A DNA stretch of 64,000 nt from Odontocerum albicorne (lineage: Eukaryota > Arthropoda > Insecta > Trichoptera > Odontoceridae), in the NCBI GenBank assembly GCA_949825065.1, contig OX463841.1, forward strand, positions 23,448,916-23,512,915, in the 5' to 3' direction. This document shows, in pieces, positions 39,245-52,289 of this stretch. The position numbers and the translations under genes are program-made. Each line of letters begins with the position of its first letter. The first letter of the stretch is position 1. The notes beneath the pieces were generated by a model that worked only from the letters and a program-made list of their open reading frames with translations, had not been told where the DNA came from and did no database searches.

Positions 39245-39500
39245 TGTATCCATCCATCCATCATGTCGTGTAGTTCATGACAGAGCATCTTGACTTCCAT
39301 GATAGCCTCTGACGACTCCTCTCCATTCATCTGTGCACTCCGCGGTTCGAAGGGTAGTCCTGTTGCGTTTCTCACTTGGCCAGTCTAACGCATTAGGACT
39401 CTTCCTCTTGTGCGTTGTTCTACCATGGTTCTAGTAACCATAAGCCTTTTGAAACTGTTTCCTTGGCCACGAGCAATGTGCCCAAAAAATCGGAAGACAT
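39245..39500 (-). pseudogene. LINE C-terminal remnant, - strand
   Basis: Reading the - strand, fragments in shifting frames give RTLRTAECTDEWRGVVRGYHG, the 'TL..A...DEWR.LV' end of an insect LINE protein, preceded by a TGQVRNATG-like stretch. It ends at a CATC repeat near 39245-39260. It lies tail to tail with the + strand LINE remnant just before it. Confidence 0.5.
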
Positions 39501-40204
39501 ATTATCGACAATCTCTCGGCGATTCTCAGTTTCTCTTCGGGAACGGAGGCGTTTATTCTCATTGCTGTTCATGGAGTTCGTAAGTGTGTATACTAGTATA
39601 ATGCTAAAATGCATATATTTGGTAGAAAATATTTAAAAAATAAGGTTTTTTAATTAATCTATAAGGTTGTAATTTTAAAATAAAGGTTTTGTGATAAGTC
39701 TTGAAATTTTGCAAGCGTGACGGTCCAAATTAATATACTTTAATTACACTTTGTAAATTAAAATTGTAACCAATTTCAGATAAAGAAAGTATTGGATTTA
39801 AGTTAATCATCACAATGTTTTTTAATTTAGTTTTAAATCAAAGTAATAAAAATGATTTCCCCACTTGGTAAGCAATTCTCCCTCCTGTGACAAAGACATT
39901 TTGTTTGAGCCGTGACCATTGAACATTTCTTACGCTTTTGAAGTCAGTACACAAAGAATATCTTGAGTTTTCTGTTCGTTTGGCGTTAAAAATATGTATC
40001 TTTATTAAAAAAATTAGTGATGATTGCACATGAATGGTACAAAATTCATTCCAATATCAGTGTTGGGAATTCAATTATATTGTGAAATCTTAACTGTTCA
40101 AAGCATTATTATTGATAGTTTTATATCTTTGCAAGTGATCAAATCAATGCACATTTATTTGGTTCAATCAGGTGTTAAATTTGATGTATCCTGCGTGAAG
40201 TGGG

Positions 40205-41560
40205 TATTTCATTAAAAATCAATTCCGTGCGGCCGGCGGTGCAGACATGCGATGAAGAGCGAGCGACGAAGACATACCCTGATAAGTATGACCTATTGCT
40301 CCAGTTACAGAGTGCGCGGACATTTGTTGCGTACAGTCTGGTTTCTTCCTCTGCTCGTATTGTATCTCTACAGTTGTTCTGGTTGAATCGCTGAATATAT
40401 CCACGTGAATATTGGACGGAGAGCTGACGCGACTTGCCATCGACACGGATGTACCGGCTGAGGCGGGAAGCAAAAAATATTGATACACCGTGCAACTTGG
40501 GAACGAAGCAACAGATGTAATCGTATCCAAGTAATTGTAATACTTTCTCTAGATGAGTAGAAAGATAACAAATCTTTATATCTTATTATTTATTACAAAA
40601 AGAATGCAGTACAAAATTAAATAGAACGGACGATAATAATGCAGACTAGTTATAGTACCTTAGGCTGAGTTATACGTTTGTTGTGGTTATATTAATATAA
40701 TGCAAAGTTACACTTGAATTTTGACTAGAATATCCTTAGGCAAAGTTACACTTTAATTGTTGCTAAAATAATCTAATGCGAAGTTACACTTTAATTTGGA
40801 CTATAATAATCAAAGGCAAAGTTACACTTTAATTGTGGCTTCAGTAATCTAAGACAAAGTTACACCTTAATTGTGGTTAAATATTTTTGTCAAGTATTAA
40901 CCACAACATTGTACATCCTATCTGATGGATGGAGTGCAACAAGGAAAAAAAATCTATTTATACATTGTTTATTGAACATGAAAGCAAACTGAAAATGTTA
41001 ACATTTCTCGGATATGAGAGCATTATTCGCTTAGGTCCCCCTTTTTATGCATTTGACCGCGTGGATTATTGTGCGCACAACCCCATACACAAGAACTCAA
41101 GAAGGAAGAAAAATCTATTTATACGTTGTTTATTGAATTGAACATTAAAGTAAAGTGAAAATCATAGTATGTCGGACGTATGCGTCACGTAGATTAGTCC
41201 ATTTTATTTATGTATATTACCTGTAGACATTTAAAAAAATCGTTGCGCGTAATATTGTTGTATTGTTATAAAACGTCCCTAAATATGGTCCTCGCGTCCC
41301 TGCGTGCGATGAACTAGCGCAGAATGACTCCACAAGGGGTCCGATCGGGGTGCTTGCGATATGCGACGGACTAAACATAAGGACGCAAAATTGACCAAAT
41401 ATATTCTCGTCTTCTGAAACGTCATACTGTGTTTTTATTTCTACCGGTCAACGAGAAATACCTTCTCTTCACCCAGCTCTTCACCGAGACTCATTGAAGT
41501 CACGTCGGAATCTTCGAGGATTGAACGGCAACCATCCACCTGTTCTAGTATTTTTTATGG
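40205..41560. other. Unassigned segment with GC-richer blocks
   Basis: 40205-40540 and 41270-41560 are less AT-rich than the surroundings; between them lie the 41-bp repeat and a 50-base sequence occurring twice (40945-40985 and 41100-41145, sharing AAAATCTATTTATAC and TTGTTTATTGAA). Two overlapping - strand frames (40175-40495 and 40219-40530, 106 and 103 codons) are in different frames with no known domain. Possibly a worn retroelement. Confidence 0.3.
40695..40885 (+). repeat. About 41-bp tandem repeat, 5 units
   Basis: Five diverged units each contain GCAAAGTTACACTTTAATT or a close variant, then a G/T-rich stretch and AATCTAA. It is a degenerate minisatellite with no coding frame. Confidence 0.88.
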
Positions 41561-41562
41561 GT

Positions 41563-41660
41563 ACACAGAGAAAGTTATGCTAGTCAAAATGATGGGTTTT
41601 CAAAATTATTACACATAGAAAGTTATGCTCGTCAAAATGATGGGTTTTCAATATTATTCG
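41563..41660 (+). repeat. About 49-bp tandem duplication
   Basis: Two units share GAGAAAGTTATGCTAGTC or TAGAAAGTTATGCTCGTC and AAAATGATGGGTTTTCAA, differing at a few bases. No gene is seen. Confidence 0.9.
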
Positions 41661-42784
41661 TTTTATTCATATATGTTAAAATGTATTGTTTCATTATATT
41701 AATAATAAAAATGTATGTTCGAAGAGTTTCACGACTGTTTTCTACTAGTTTAAAATATTTTTTTGGAGTTGTTGCTGTGTTGAGTTGACTTCAATGATGG
41801 ACTTCAATGATCCACTAAACATGTACTTTACTTCTAGTCTTGTACTGGTACAAAAACATTTTTATAATATAAAAAAATCTGAATAAATTTATAATTTAAC
41901 TTGGGCCTTTGATATGACATAAAATATATTGTTTTAGAAATAAAAAATATCACAAAATATTTGACATAACCTAAAAGACAAAAGCTCGTATGACGTGATG
42001 CAATATTCCATACAATTTATTTTGTTGACAGCTTGAATTTCATTCATTGATTACATAAAAATATGTAAATATTTGAGGTCAACATCGATCGTGGGTAAAA
42101 TAAATAAATAAATATTAGCGCATACTCTTAATTTTCAGTAATTGATTGAGATGAAGACATACCAATTTCTTAATCTAATTCGATATTATTTTTCTTCCAC
42201 TGTTCAACAAATGTACGTTTGTACAAATTTAGTTCACAATATGTTTGCTGAAAAATGTTAACACTCCGAGTTTCGGTTTGGCGGAGTAAATTTGAGGATA
42301 CTTAAACAATTCGATACAAAGTACTGTTGACCAATGAGTACTTCTTCAAGAGCTTTTACGGAAATAGGGTAATTTCACGTTTTTTTTACAGTAAAATAAA
42401 ACCATGAAATATTTTTTTTTCTACCAGTAAAATCAATTTGAATAATTAATTTTCAAATATAGTACTTATCGGAATACTCATTTGCGCGCCCTTAAACTTA
42501 TGACGTAACAACTTTCGACAAAATTTGATTATATAACCACGTTCGATTTATGTATGTTACATACACGCTCGCGTTATCAGTAATAGTTAATCCGTTTTTA
42601 ATTGTGTTTACTTAAAGGATGCATTACAAGTACAAATATTAAAATGTAGGGTTCAAATTTTGACAGCGTATCCAAAACTATCGGGAAATTGTTGCTCGAG
42701 TGTGCATCCTCTAAGATGCTCCATTTAAGATGCGACGTAAGATCGCTTGAGCAAATCGATAAATCGACCGCGCCGGGTCTACTA

Positions 42785-44069
42785 GTTAGTCAAAACGTTT
42801 TGAAAGCGGAAATGAAAATACATTTTCTTGGAGGGAAATCACTTTTATTGCTCAGTATAGTCTCCCATAAGATCAATACACTTGGTCCAACGATCTTCCA
42901 ACTTTGTTGTCCCATCACGGAAGTGACTTTCTGGAAGGCCTGCAAAATACTCCTCTACGACGGCTATAACCTCTTCGTTTGATGAAAAATGCTTTCCACG
43001 AAGGAATTTTTTGAGGTGTGAGAACAGCCAGAAGTCAGAGGGAGCTAAATCTGGCGAATAGGGTGGATGCTGCAACAATTCGTTCCCCAATTCACTGATT
43101 TTCGCGATGGTTTTTTGAGCTGTGTGAGCAGGTGCATTGTCTTGATGAAAAATGATTTTTTTCTTCTGCAAACCGGGTCTTTTTTCACAATTTTTTTCAT
43201 CCAACTGGTCCAAAAGGTCACAATAATAATCAGAGTTGATTGTCTTACCAGTTTGGAGATATTCTATCAATAAAATTCCTTTTGCATCTCAAAAAACTGA
43301 CGCTAACACCTTCTTGGCCGATTTCTGGACACGAACTCGCTTCGGAGCCAAAGTGCCTGGTTCACACCACTCCTTAGCCTCTTGTTTTGATTCAGGATCA
43401 TGGTGGTAGACCCAAATCTCATCCATAGTGATGAATCGACGCAGAAAATCCTTTTTATCTTTTCGAAATCGCTCCAAATGTTGGCCAGAAAGTCGCATTC
43501 GAACGTGTTTTTGTTGCATTGTTAGCAAATGCGGCACCCATTGTGCACACGGTTTTTTGAAACCCAAAACTTCAGCCAAAATATGCCATGTTGTTCCATG
43601 TGAGATGCCTATGGTGTCAGCTATCACATCCACAGTCGATCGATGATCTTTCAAAACCATATCCTGTATTTTCGCTATGATTTCTGGTGTTGATGCACTT
43701 TTTGGACGTCCTGAGCGTGGATCGTCTTCAACGCTTGTACGGCCACGCTTAAACTCCAAAACCGATCGGTGAACGGTTGGAAATGAAGGAGAAAACTCCT
43801 TTAATACTTTCACCATCTTTGCATGGATCTCAGTAGCCGATAAACCTTCCAAAACAAAGAATTTAATCACTGCACGATATTCGGATTTTTCCATTGTTAA
43901 AAAATACACTGACACGTCAACTTCAAATGGCTTGTAAACAAAGAATGAATCGACAGATCGAAATGAAATTTTGAGTACGTTCTTATGAAAGATGAAATAT
44001 TAAAATGGCGTAGAAATTTTGGTTTTCTACTGCTCCATAGATGTCGCTTTCAAAACTTTTTGACTAACC
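42785..44069 (-). mobile_element. Mariner C, different family, nearly intact
   Basis: This 1285-bp mariner on the - strand has terminal repeats around GTTAGTCAAAA...GTTTTGAAAGCG and TA on each side (42783-42784 and 44070-44071). The left end lacks one G relative to the right end. Its termini and protein differ clearly from those of mariners A and B, so it entered independently. Its near-intact frame suggests a relatively recent insertion. Confidence 0.93.
42845..43894 (-). pseudogene. Mariner C transposase with one nonsense codon
   Basis: This is a DD34D transposase of about 349 residues, the usual mariner length, starting MEKSEYRAVIKFF. Order: N-terminal helix-turn-helix (SATEIHAKM, SFPTVHRSVLEFKRG), SGRPKSASTPE linker, a second DNA-binding helix region (GISHGTTWHILAE), VPHLLT, first catalytic Asp in TMDEIWVYHHDPESKQ, second Asp in FHQDNAPAHTA, third in HPPYSPDLAPSDFWLF (34 residues apart), and a C-terminal CIDLMGDYTEQ. 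The frame is continuous except for TGA at 43291-43289, where the family normally has Trp (VF*DAKG), a one-base change from TGG. I see no frameshift. Confidence 0.92.
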
Positions 44070-44159
44070 TATTATGTTATCTGATAAGTGGCTAAGTATT
44101 GTGGTTGAACCATCATTAAGAATGCATAAATTGTTATACTCGTAGTCCACAAATTCAAA

Positions 44160-44450
44160 TATGGATTTTTCCCCTGTATTCAAGTCAGCACTACCCCACG
44201 AAATAGAATGAGCATTAAACTCTCCCATAAAAATGTGGTATGTAGATGGGAGATGCGAGATTATTGAAGTTAAGAAATTAATATCTGATGTAAAGTGAGG
44301 CGCACAACAAACAGATACAAAATATATACCATTGATCAGAGCTGCTACGATTTGAACAGAAGAGGTGAAGGTATAACAATTTCTGTGAACGGAATAGAAG
44401 AATGAATAGCAATAATAGCTCCACCTTTACCATCTACTATAGGTGATCAC
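44160..44450 (-). pseudogene. LINE apurinic endonuclease domain fragment
   Basis: The - strand reads VDGKGGAIIAIHSSIPFTEIVIPS, a stop and frame change, then INGIYFVSVCCAPHF and HIFMGEFNAHSISWGS. The last segment matches the GDFNAH..WGS motif of the LINE APE endonuclease, with the key Asp replaced by Glu. Only the endonuclease part is present, with no reverse transcriptase beside it. Confidence 0.7.
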
Positions 44451-46417
44451 TACGTAAACAAGTATATACGAGTATTTCCTATATTTGTTTAATATCAAGC
44501 TACCGACCATCAATGATGGAGATGGAGAGCCTTGGAAGTATAATTATTTTGCACTATTACCAAATATGGAGGAAGAGCTGAAAAATGATATAAAATATTT
44601 TCGTATTCTGAACGAAAAGAACCCTCCGACGATGGGGGAAGTGGTGATGTGGTGATAGCGGACTCTCGGGTCCCGCACAGTGTCTTCGTGTTTTGCCAAC
44701 TTGGAGCCTTCCTTGATCGGCGCAATATCTGGCGGTTTATTTTTCTTTATTATACGAACCAATATATACGAAAAAACCAACAAAAATATTCACAAAATTA
44801 TTTCACCGTTTGCAAAAAATATAATTGTTGAAAAACAACGGAGTTTATTCACCTCAAATTAGTATAAGTCACCAATATTTATACTTAAAATGACAAAAAA
44901 AATAAACAAGTCACCAGTATTTATTTAAACTTGACAACAATAAAAATAAAACAAAAAATCATAAATAGAATATTAACTAAATACTCCTATATAAATATTA
45001 AAATAAAGTAAGGTCATTAGCTTCGAGACAAAACAAAACAGAATGAAAATATGAGATTCAAATACTCGTTACTAATAATAAATGCAACATGACGCAAACG
45101 ATTTATTTAAAAGAAAAAATATATATTTAAAAAAATCAGTAAGATACTCGAGACAAACATACATAGGTATCATTTCCTTTTCATCAACATCTACTGTATC
45201 TACCTTGCGTCGCCCAAATACCCTCTTCAGGGTGAGTGGTAGAAGCGGCAGCGGTGATTAGTGTGTAAAAACAAGTATTCAAGTGAAAAATGTGCATTTC
45301 GAATGTTTTGCTCATTGTTAACTAGTGCTCTTATTCTATTCTAAACCAAGCGTTTCTATTTTGCTACGAAACATGGTTTTAAAAAAAAACCGATCGATTG
45401 AGTAAAATTGTATTGTACAAACAGCTGCTATATTTTAAACGAATATAGCGGTAAAATGCTACATTGAGAATGATCGATGCGATCTATTTTTGCGTGTTTT
45501 ATATGGAATCAATTATTGGGCTGAATGAAATAAACGATACATACGGGAAAACAATTATTCGAGCAACGCTCGATCGAGATTTCACTGTAATTAGATTGGA
45601 AATAAAAATATTATATTTAATAAATAATTTACTTCGAAATTGATTTCTCTGTCTATTAGGTACTAACCGATTGTCAGCGTTATAAAACGGTTCCCAAAAA
45701 ATTCTCACATATCTAAATTAAGATGCCTCTGCTTTTCGACTGTTATAAAAATATAAATCTGTTAAACCCTTGTAATTGATTCATAATTGTGTGGACCCGT
45801 TACACTCGCGATCACTTTATTACCATAAATGGTTATGTGAACAGTTACACAATTCACACGTCCTACATTGTTGGTTGTTAGCACTTACTCGCGGCATCTT
45901 CGAGGGAAATTGTATACTAAGGCCCGGTTTTTTGACCAAACATCAGCTAATTAACATTTTCGTTGCATTTTGTTCGCACACCATTTTTCATCTTACGAGT
46001 ATTATCTAATAAACATTTATATTTTTTTTTCTTTACATGCTGTGACATATATAATTATGTTAGATTTATTTCTCTCGTGAGACTCGTGCTTTTACTTTGA
46101 TCGTTTACCTATAACTTTTAAAATATTATCTGCTATAAATTTGGTATAAATTAGTAGATTAATAATTTTCTGCTGAGTTTTCACTATACATACCAGTTTA
46201 GGTTTGGATTTTTTGTTATGCGATATAAAAATATTTATAATTAATTATATTTAGGTTTAAATGGAAAGATGAATTAAAGAGTACAAGTACACTGTAAAAA
46301 ATAACCCACCATTTTGTGTAATGAAAAACTGCCTCACTAGGCACTTTCCTGAATAAATAATTAAATTTATTTTCCTTAATGCTGAAACTTTCAGTTGAAA
46401 CATTTTGTATTTATATC
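44451..46417. other. AT-rich spacer, presumably Rab3GAP1 intron
   Basis: No repeat family recognised. If upstream exons of Rab3GAP1 lie further left or outside the window, this DNA is intronic. Frames up to 79 codons carry no Rab3GAP-like sequence. Confidence 0.4.
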
Positions 46418-46590
46418 CTTACACATGCTTACTTACGAATTCCATGTTATCTATTCTATTCTATATATTGTACAATTCTGAACGCATCACAGATTCACTG
46501 TGTATTTATTGTACATCCTCACACATGCTTACGAATCTCATGGTATCTATTTTATATACAATTATTAACGCATTACAGATTCATTAATCT
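46418..46590 (+). repeat. About 100-bp imperfect tandem duplication
   Basis: CACACATGCTTAC, CATGTTATCTATT (CATGGTATCTATT in the second copy), GTACAATT and CGCATCACAGATTCA recur about 100 bases apart with deletions. It lies just upstream of the Rab3GAP1 terminal exon, within the presumed intron. Confidence 0.8.
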
Positions 46591-46762
46591 CATTAATATC
46601 ATGTCCAAGGAACTCGTCATTACACCCTCAATATCCACATCGATAATTTACTCATATGCTACTCATATATTACTCATGTGGAGACTTCTTAAAGCTTATT
46701 TCTCGTCCTATCGAAGAGTCACCTTGTAACATTGTAATTCAATATATTTTCGTTTGTTCCAG

Positions 46763-48038
46763 GGTCATCGATGGTTTCCCAAACTCACGCACGTGTCTTC
46801 TGCACCAGAAATTACAAATGTTAAATGTTTGTATCGATAGAAGGAAAGCTCGCGATGCCACTGCTGTAACAAATGACAATGCTGTGCAGGAGACCTCTTC
46901 GGAATCCGAAGACGAATTTTTCGAATGCAGCGATGATGGGAATGGGAGTGATTCTGCACAAGAATACAGAAGACATTCCCTTTGGAATCGTCCTGTTGGG
47001 AGGCTCGCTAAATTTGGCAATCAAAGATTGCTCGAATCCGGTGATCAGATGTATATTCCCGTTACTCAAGAGCCCGTCCCTAAGACAGAGGACCAATTAG
47101 AACAAGACGCTGAGGTTATGTTGACGTTGGAGACTGGGCCGAATCGATCCGAAACTATTGCAAGAATAATGAGCGCATCTCTTTTGTCGGACATGGAATC
47201 TTTCAAGGCTGCTAATCCCGGCGCTATATTCGAAGATTTCATTCGTTGGTACTCTCCGCGAGATTGGATCGAAGAGGACGAAACTAATTCTGATGGACAG
47301 AAAAAAGGGCATCTCAGTGCACGTATGCTCATCCCCGACAATATGTGGATAGATGTATGGAAATCGGCAAAACCGGTGCCCGCTAAACGACAAAGAAGAC
47401 TTTTCGATGACACAAAGGAAGCAGAAAAAATATTGCATTTCTTTGAATCACGAAGCGTTGCTCAAATAGTCGAACTGCTACTTCCATCGTTAACACAAGC
47501 GGTTATCGAGAAGTTGGGACAAGAGTGTGAAAACAAACCAGAACTTCTTCATTTAGATGCGCTTTTTGATCGTTTGAAGACTTGCGCTACTAAGTTGACT
47601 CGCGAGAGGGCCGACGCTGAGAAGTACAGGACTTTAGCCGACCAGATGTATAAAATCGAAGTGCTTATAGCTCGCTTAATTTCTATAAAATTAAAACTGG
47701 AGTATTCTAGCGAAACATCTTTACTCGATGATGCAAAAAAGTTTGTAAGTGAGTTGCTTATCGACGGTGAGGCAGATGTACCTGGGGGTTCCAGAGGACA
47801 GGTGGGAACGAAGGTTATTTCTTTATTCCGGGGGGCAATAGAGGATCGCTCTTCAGGGACGCCGGCCCCGCGGGAAAGCTTCTTCCCGGCGCCGGTGGAG
47901 AAGGAATTTGTATTGAGAGTGATGGCTTCTCGCCCTTCAGCATCATCCGCCCCTTCTCTTCAATTTATGAGAGCTGTTCTAAAACACAACTCTTTAAGAA
48001 TTTTAGGTGCATTCACTGAAGATACAACTTTTGCTTAA
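46763..48038 (+). CDS. Rab3GAP1: Rab3 GTPase-activating protein catalytic subunit, terminal exon
   Basis: This is the C-terminal part of the Rab3GAP catalytic subunit, about 424 residues. In known homologues this protein pairs with Rab3GAP2, stimulates GTP hydrolysis on Rab3 and acts as an exchange factor for Rab18 at membranes. Family landmarks read in order: LLHQKLQMLNVCI near the start, an acidic Ser/Glu/Asp linker, YIPVTQEPVP, LLSDMESFKAANPG, FIRWYSPRDWIEE, the basic-acidic RQRRLFDD stretch and the C-terminal LGAFTEDTTFA. The catalytic arginine reported as R728 in the human protein probably lies in or near RQRRLFDD, which is intact. The exon opens after a pyrimidine-rich tract ending in AG at 46761-46762, with two bases of the first codon coming from the previous exon. 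The open frame upstream of 46763 is intron. The stop is TAA at 48036-48038. There are no internal stops or frameshifts. The N-terminal half must lie on exons that I could not find upstream. Confidence 0.9.
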
Positions 48039-48423
48039 AATCAAATTTGAATACGCTTATTTTTAAACTCTTAAAATACAAATTTCCTCTTTCTATAGTA
48101 CGAGTATATACACAGTTGGTATAGAAGTTGTCAAAGAAACTTATGGATCTATCATCGATATGGAAAACTAAATATTTTTTTACTAAAATATTGAACTTTG
48201 TTATTGAATCATGTTTCAAACTGAAAAATTATTTTTAATCACCGTTTTGGAATTGATTCCGTGTTACTAATCATTTTTGGTGTCTAATAATTATTTCATA
48301 CCTACGAGTATACTATATATAACTTACGAACTCCTTTAACATGAGTTGAACGAAATGACAATATTCTACGAGTATCTTTACAGATTTTTGGTAATAATTT
48401 TTTTACTTATCGTCAAATGTTTT

Positions 48424-49243
<820 letters not shown>

Positions 49244-50679
49244 TTTATAAAAATAACTATTTATAGTTGAGGTTCTTTAAATAAAATTATATATAATATT
49301 AAAAAAAACAGCATTGTATGTTTTAGTAATTTCAACCCTTTTTAAGTTACTAAAGGTTTAGTTAGTTACTTGTCCTCTTTTCACTTAGTATTACACATTA
49401 AAAACTCTATTTTGCTAAACTAGGCCCTCTTTTATAAAAAGTTTCCCCTTAGGTAAGCAATACCATCTATGTTCTGCTTTTATTTCTTTCGTATATGTTG
49501 TTAATACTTGTTAAAAGGTAAATTAAATATACTATGAAAATTCATTCAACTTGGCTTATTGACTAAAGGCCTCACTAAATACAAAATACTAATTTCTTAC
49601 CTTAAAATTTAGTGATTTATTTTCAGAATCGGATCTGATACGCTACAAACTTTAAAGTGAGATAATAAAACCACGTGACTCCCTTATTTGTATGAAATTC
49701 AACTTTTAATCTTATTATCTTTACAAAACAAATATTGGGATTTAATATTTGGTGTTTAGTGTTTCTGAATCTGAAATGTGCATTTTTCATGAATTTTGAA
49801 AAATATATATTTTGTGACAATCGGAATGATCATATAACATATATTAATCGTCAGTTTAGGGAAGTTCAAATACTGATCCATATAATTTATTTATTTTACA
49901 TTTGATACCTGTTTAACCCAATTATATCAAATAACTTAAAAAAAATGATTAAAATGTCTAAATATAACATAATGACAACAGGAACTTTGTTACTCATGCT
50001 TCACAGTGAAATGAATCCGAGTTTATTAAAGAGTTCTCCGAGTTTATTAAGAAATTTGTCCATCGAGATATGGAAGATATCGATATTGGATGATTCATTC
50101 CACCATGTCATTCGGTGGTGCCCTTGATAACTTTACATACTTCGTCAATAAGGACATGGTATCGTGCAAGTTGTCTAATTGTACATTCATTTCTTGAATA
50201 ACTATAGATCTAGCGGAATATTATGGAAAGCACAAGATAGATTTTGTTGAAAATTTAGAGCCATCTCGAGAAAAATAAGGTTTAAGGTTTTACAAGAATT
50301 ATCATACTGAGCATTGATCTGTATTCATAGATCCTTAGAAAACAACAAAAAATAAAGTAAGTGTATTGTTGGTTTATTTCCTAGATAATATTTTTATCTT
50401 TGCGTTTTTAGCTTCGTTAATTTTTGGTAAAAATGTAATATATTGTAGATATCCAACAATGTAAAATTATCAACGTATGAGTAACCCAATAAAAATTGTC
50501 ATGAGAATAAAGTTCTATGTTGCATGATGTGTAAAATGGTTTTTCGAGTGATTAACGGAACTGAAATAAAAATTGCATTGCTCAAGTAATCCAACGACTT
50601 GCGATAGATTGGTTACACGAAAGAAAAATAAAATGAGTAGTCGCAAATAAGAGAGATCAATCTATTACACGAGTGGGAA
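49244..50679. other. AT-rich spacer
   Basis: Nothing recognisable apart from short frames of 60-65 codons without domains. It lies downstream of Rab3GAP1. Confidence 0.5.
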
Positions 50680-50748
50680 ATTGATTGCGAGTAGCCGGAG
50701 AAATTGATTGCGAGTAGCCGGAGAAATTGATTGCGAGTAGCCGGAGAA
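50680..50748 (+). repeat. 23-bp tandem repeat, 3 units
   Basis: TTGATTGCGAGTAGCCGGAG recurs at 50681, 50704 and 50727. The three units are identical, followed by GAAAATATTG. Confidence 0.93.
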
Positions 50749-51521
50749 AATATTGAATGGGAAATATTTGTGGAGAAAAGCAACCCTCTTCATTGCAAGT
50801 TATAGAAATAAGTAGTTTGTAAAAAGTAAATAAACTGATAAAAAGATGACGTGTGATTAACTTTTTCATCCAATTTCTTAGCCACTATAAATTGGACAGA
50901 AACGAATGAAAACTCTTGTTGATATAAAACGTTTATGAATTTACTTGACATTTTCAATTATGTGACTTCTTTTTCTTCCTGGCACTGTCCCAACTCATTG
51001 CCTAGGTAGGCTGTTGGGGTCCGCTCTTCTCGTTCTCAGGCTGTATATTCTTTGGTTCTGGGTGTCGCTTTTATCTAGGTCGTTTCTCTGCAGGATTTTG
51101 GAGCATTGAGTCATCATATGACTAATCCACTAATTATAGAGATAAGTTGAAAAAAGTAAAAACAGAAGTGGAAAAGATGGGGTAGATCTAATCTCTTACA
51201 TTTGTTAGAACGCTTATGTCAGGTGACCTTCCGCAGCCTGGATGCTGGGTCGGTGTAGTTGTGGAGGGAAACTGCGGAGCTGAAGAAATAATACAATTGA
51301 TTCTACTTGGGATAAAAAAAACAAAATGAATTCAAAATTTTAACGACTTGAAAGTACATCCAAGTATAATATAACATAAAAGGCGCCAACTACACATCTA
51401 TCATCTCAGTTAAACGACTTTACAGGAGAGTGTTGATAAGATTTTATGTACATTGAAATGACCGTTATTAAAAATATGTATCGATTTATTTTTTATTTAT
51501 TTATTTTTGAGATACTACTAT
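50749..51521. other. Spacer with possible LINE tail
   Basis: 50955-51130 contains CTTCCTGGCACTGTCCCAAC and other non-AT-rich words reminiscent of a - strand LINE tail, but no coding motif can be read. CCGCAGCCTGGATGCTGGGT near 51235 resembles CCGCAGTCTGGGTGCTGG near 52259, a short similarity at the edge of the CpG-rich island. Confidence 0.35.
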
Positions 51522-51715
51522 ATTGTATTAGGTTTATTACACTTTCGTTGTATACAGCAACCTGTTGGGCTTATTGGTAATCTTTTAAATAATCAGAAAA
51601 ATATTTGTGGTAATCGGACTGGACCCTTTTATAAAAAAATGGGTACTAGCGGAAATCGAACACCAAAACCACCGGGCTGCAAGTCAGACATCTTACTAGA
51701 ATTATACAGAACAAT
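51522..51715 (-). mobile_element. tRNA-derived SINE, main family, - strand
   Basis: TTTATTACACTTTCGTTGTA (tail complement), a shortened middle, then GGGTACTAGCGGAAATCGAA and CCACCGGGCTGCAAGTCAGA (head complement). A second - strand copy follows within 40 bases. Confidence 0.65.
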
Positions 51716-51754
51716 TATATAAACGTCTTATACAGAATAACCCGGTTAGCTTTT

Positions 51755-51930
51755 AACTTGCCTGTTAACCAATCCGAAAGATATTAGAGGCCTTACGTGA
51801 TAATCAGAATGGAACCCCCCCCCCCTTTTTTTTTTTTTTTTTTAAGAATGGGTATAAACGGGAATCGAACCTGCAACCCCCGGGTTTAAAGTCAGTGGTT
51901 TTGCCAACTAGGTCAATGAGACATTAACAA
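51755..51930 (-). mobile_element. tRNA-derived SINE, 5' half, - strand
   Basis: It contains ACCAATCCGAAAGATATTAG, GATAATCAGAATGGAACC, a C-run followed by a long T-run near 51815-51842, GGGTATAAACGGGAATCGAA (B box complement) and GCCAACTAGGTCAATGAGAC (A box complement). The 3' tail is missing. Confidence 0.65.
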
Positions 51931-52289
51931 TCTCATGAGCAAATATAGTATGTTAACATAAGATAATTTTAACACTTTAACTAAGGTAAAAATAGCTTGA
52001 TTTTTCCACAAATTATGTGTTGTAAGTTGATATTTTTTTCGTGGTATATTTCGTATAAACTCGAGGACAATTTCGAAAACAATAATAACTCATTTTCACC
52101 CAAAACTGAAATGATGCGCTTTACACAAAAATATATTTCCTATAATCACTTTTGTAATAAAAAAATAAGCACTATTTGAAAAAAAAATAAAAATTCATGT
52201 GAAGGGAGCAGTGATGCTAAATCTCTCGCGAGGTATTGGAATGCTATCTTGTCACCCACCGCAGTCTGGGTGCTGGATAGTGTATGGTA

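Noticed and set aside
40175..40530. Two overlapping 103-106 codon - strand frames
   Set aside because: They are in different frames over the same bases, with no domain or splice logic; kept only as an unassigned segment.
46739..47438. Several 64-115 codon frames on the - strand
   Set aside because: Shadows of the Rab3GAP1 exon in other frames.
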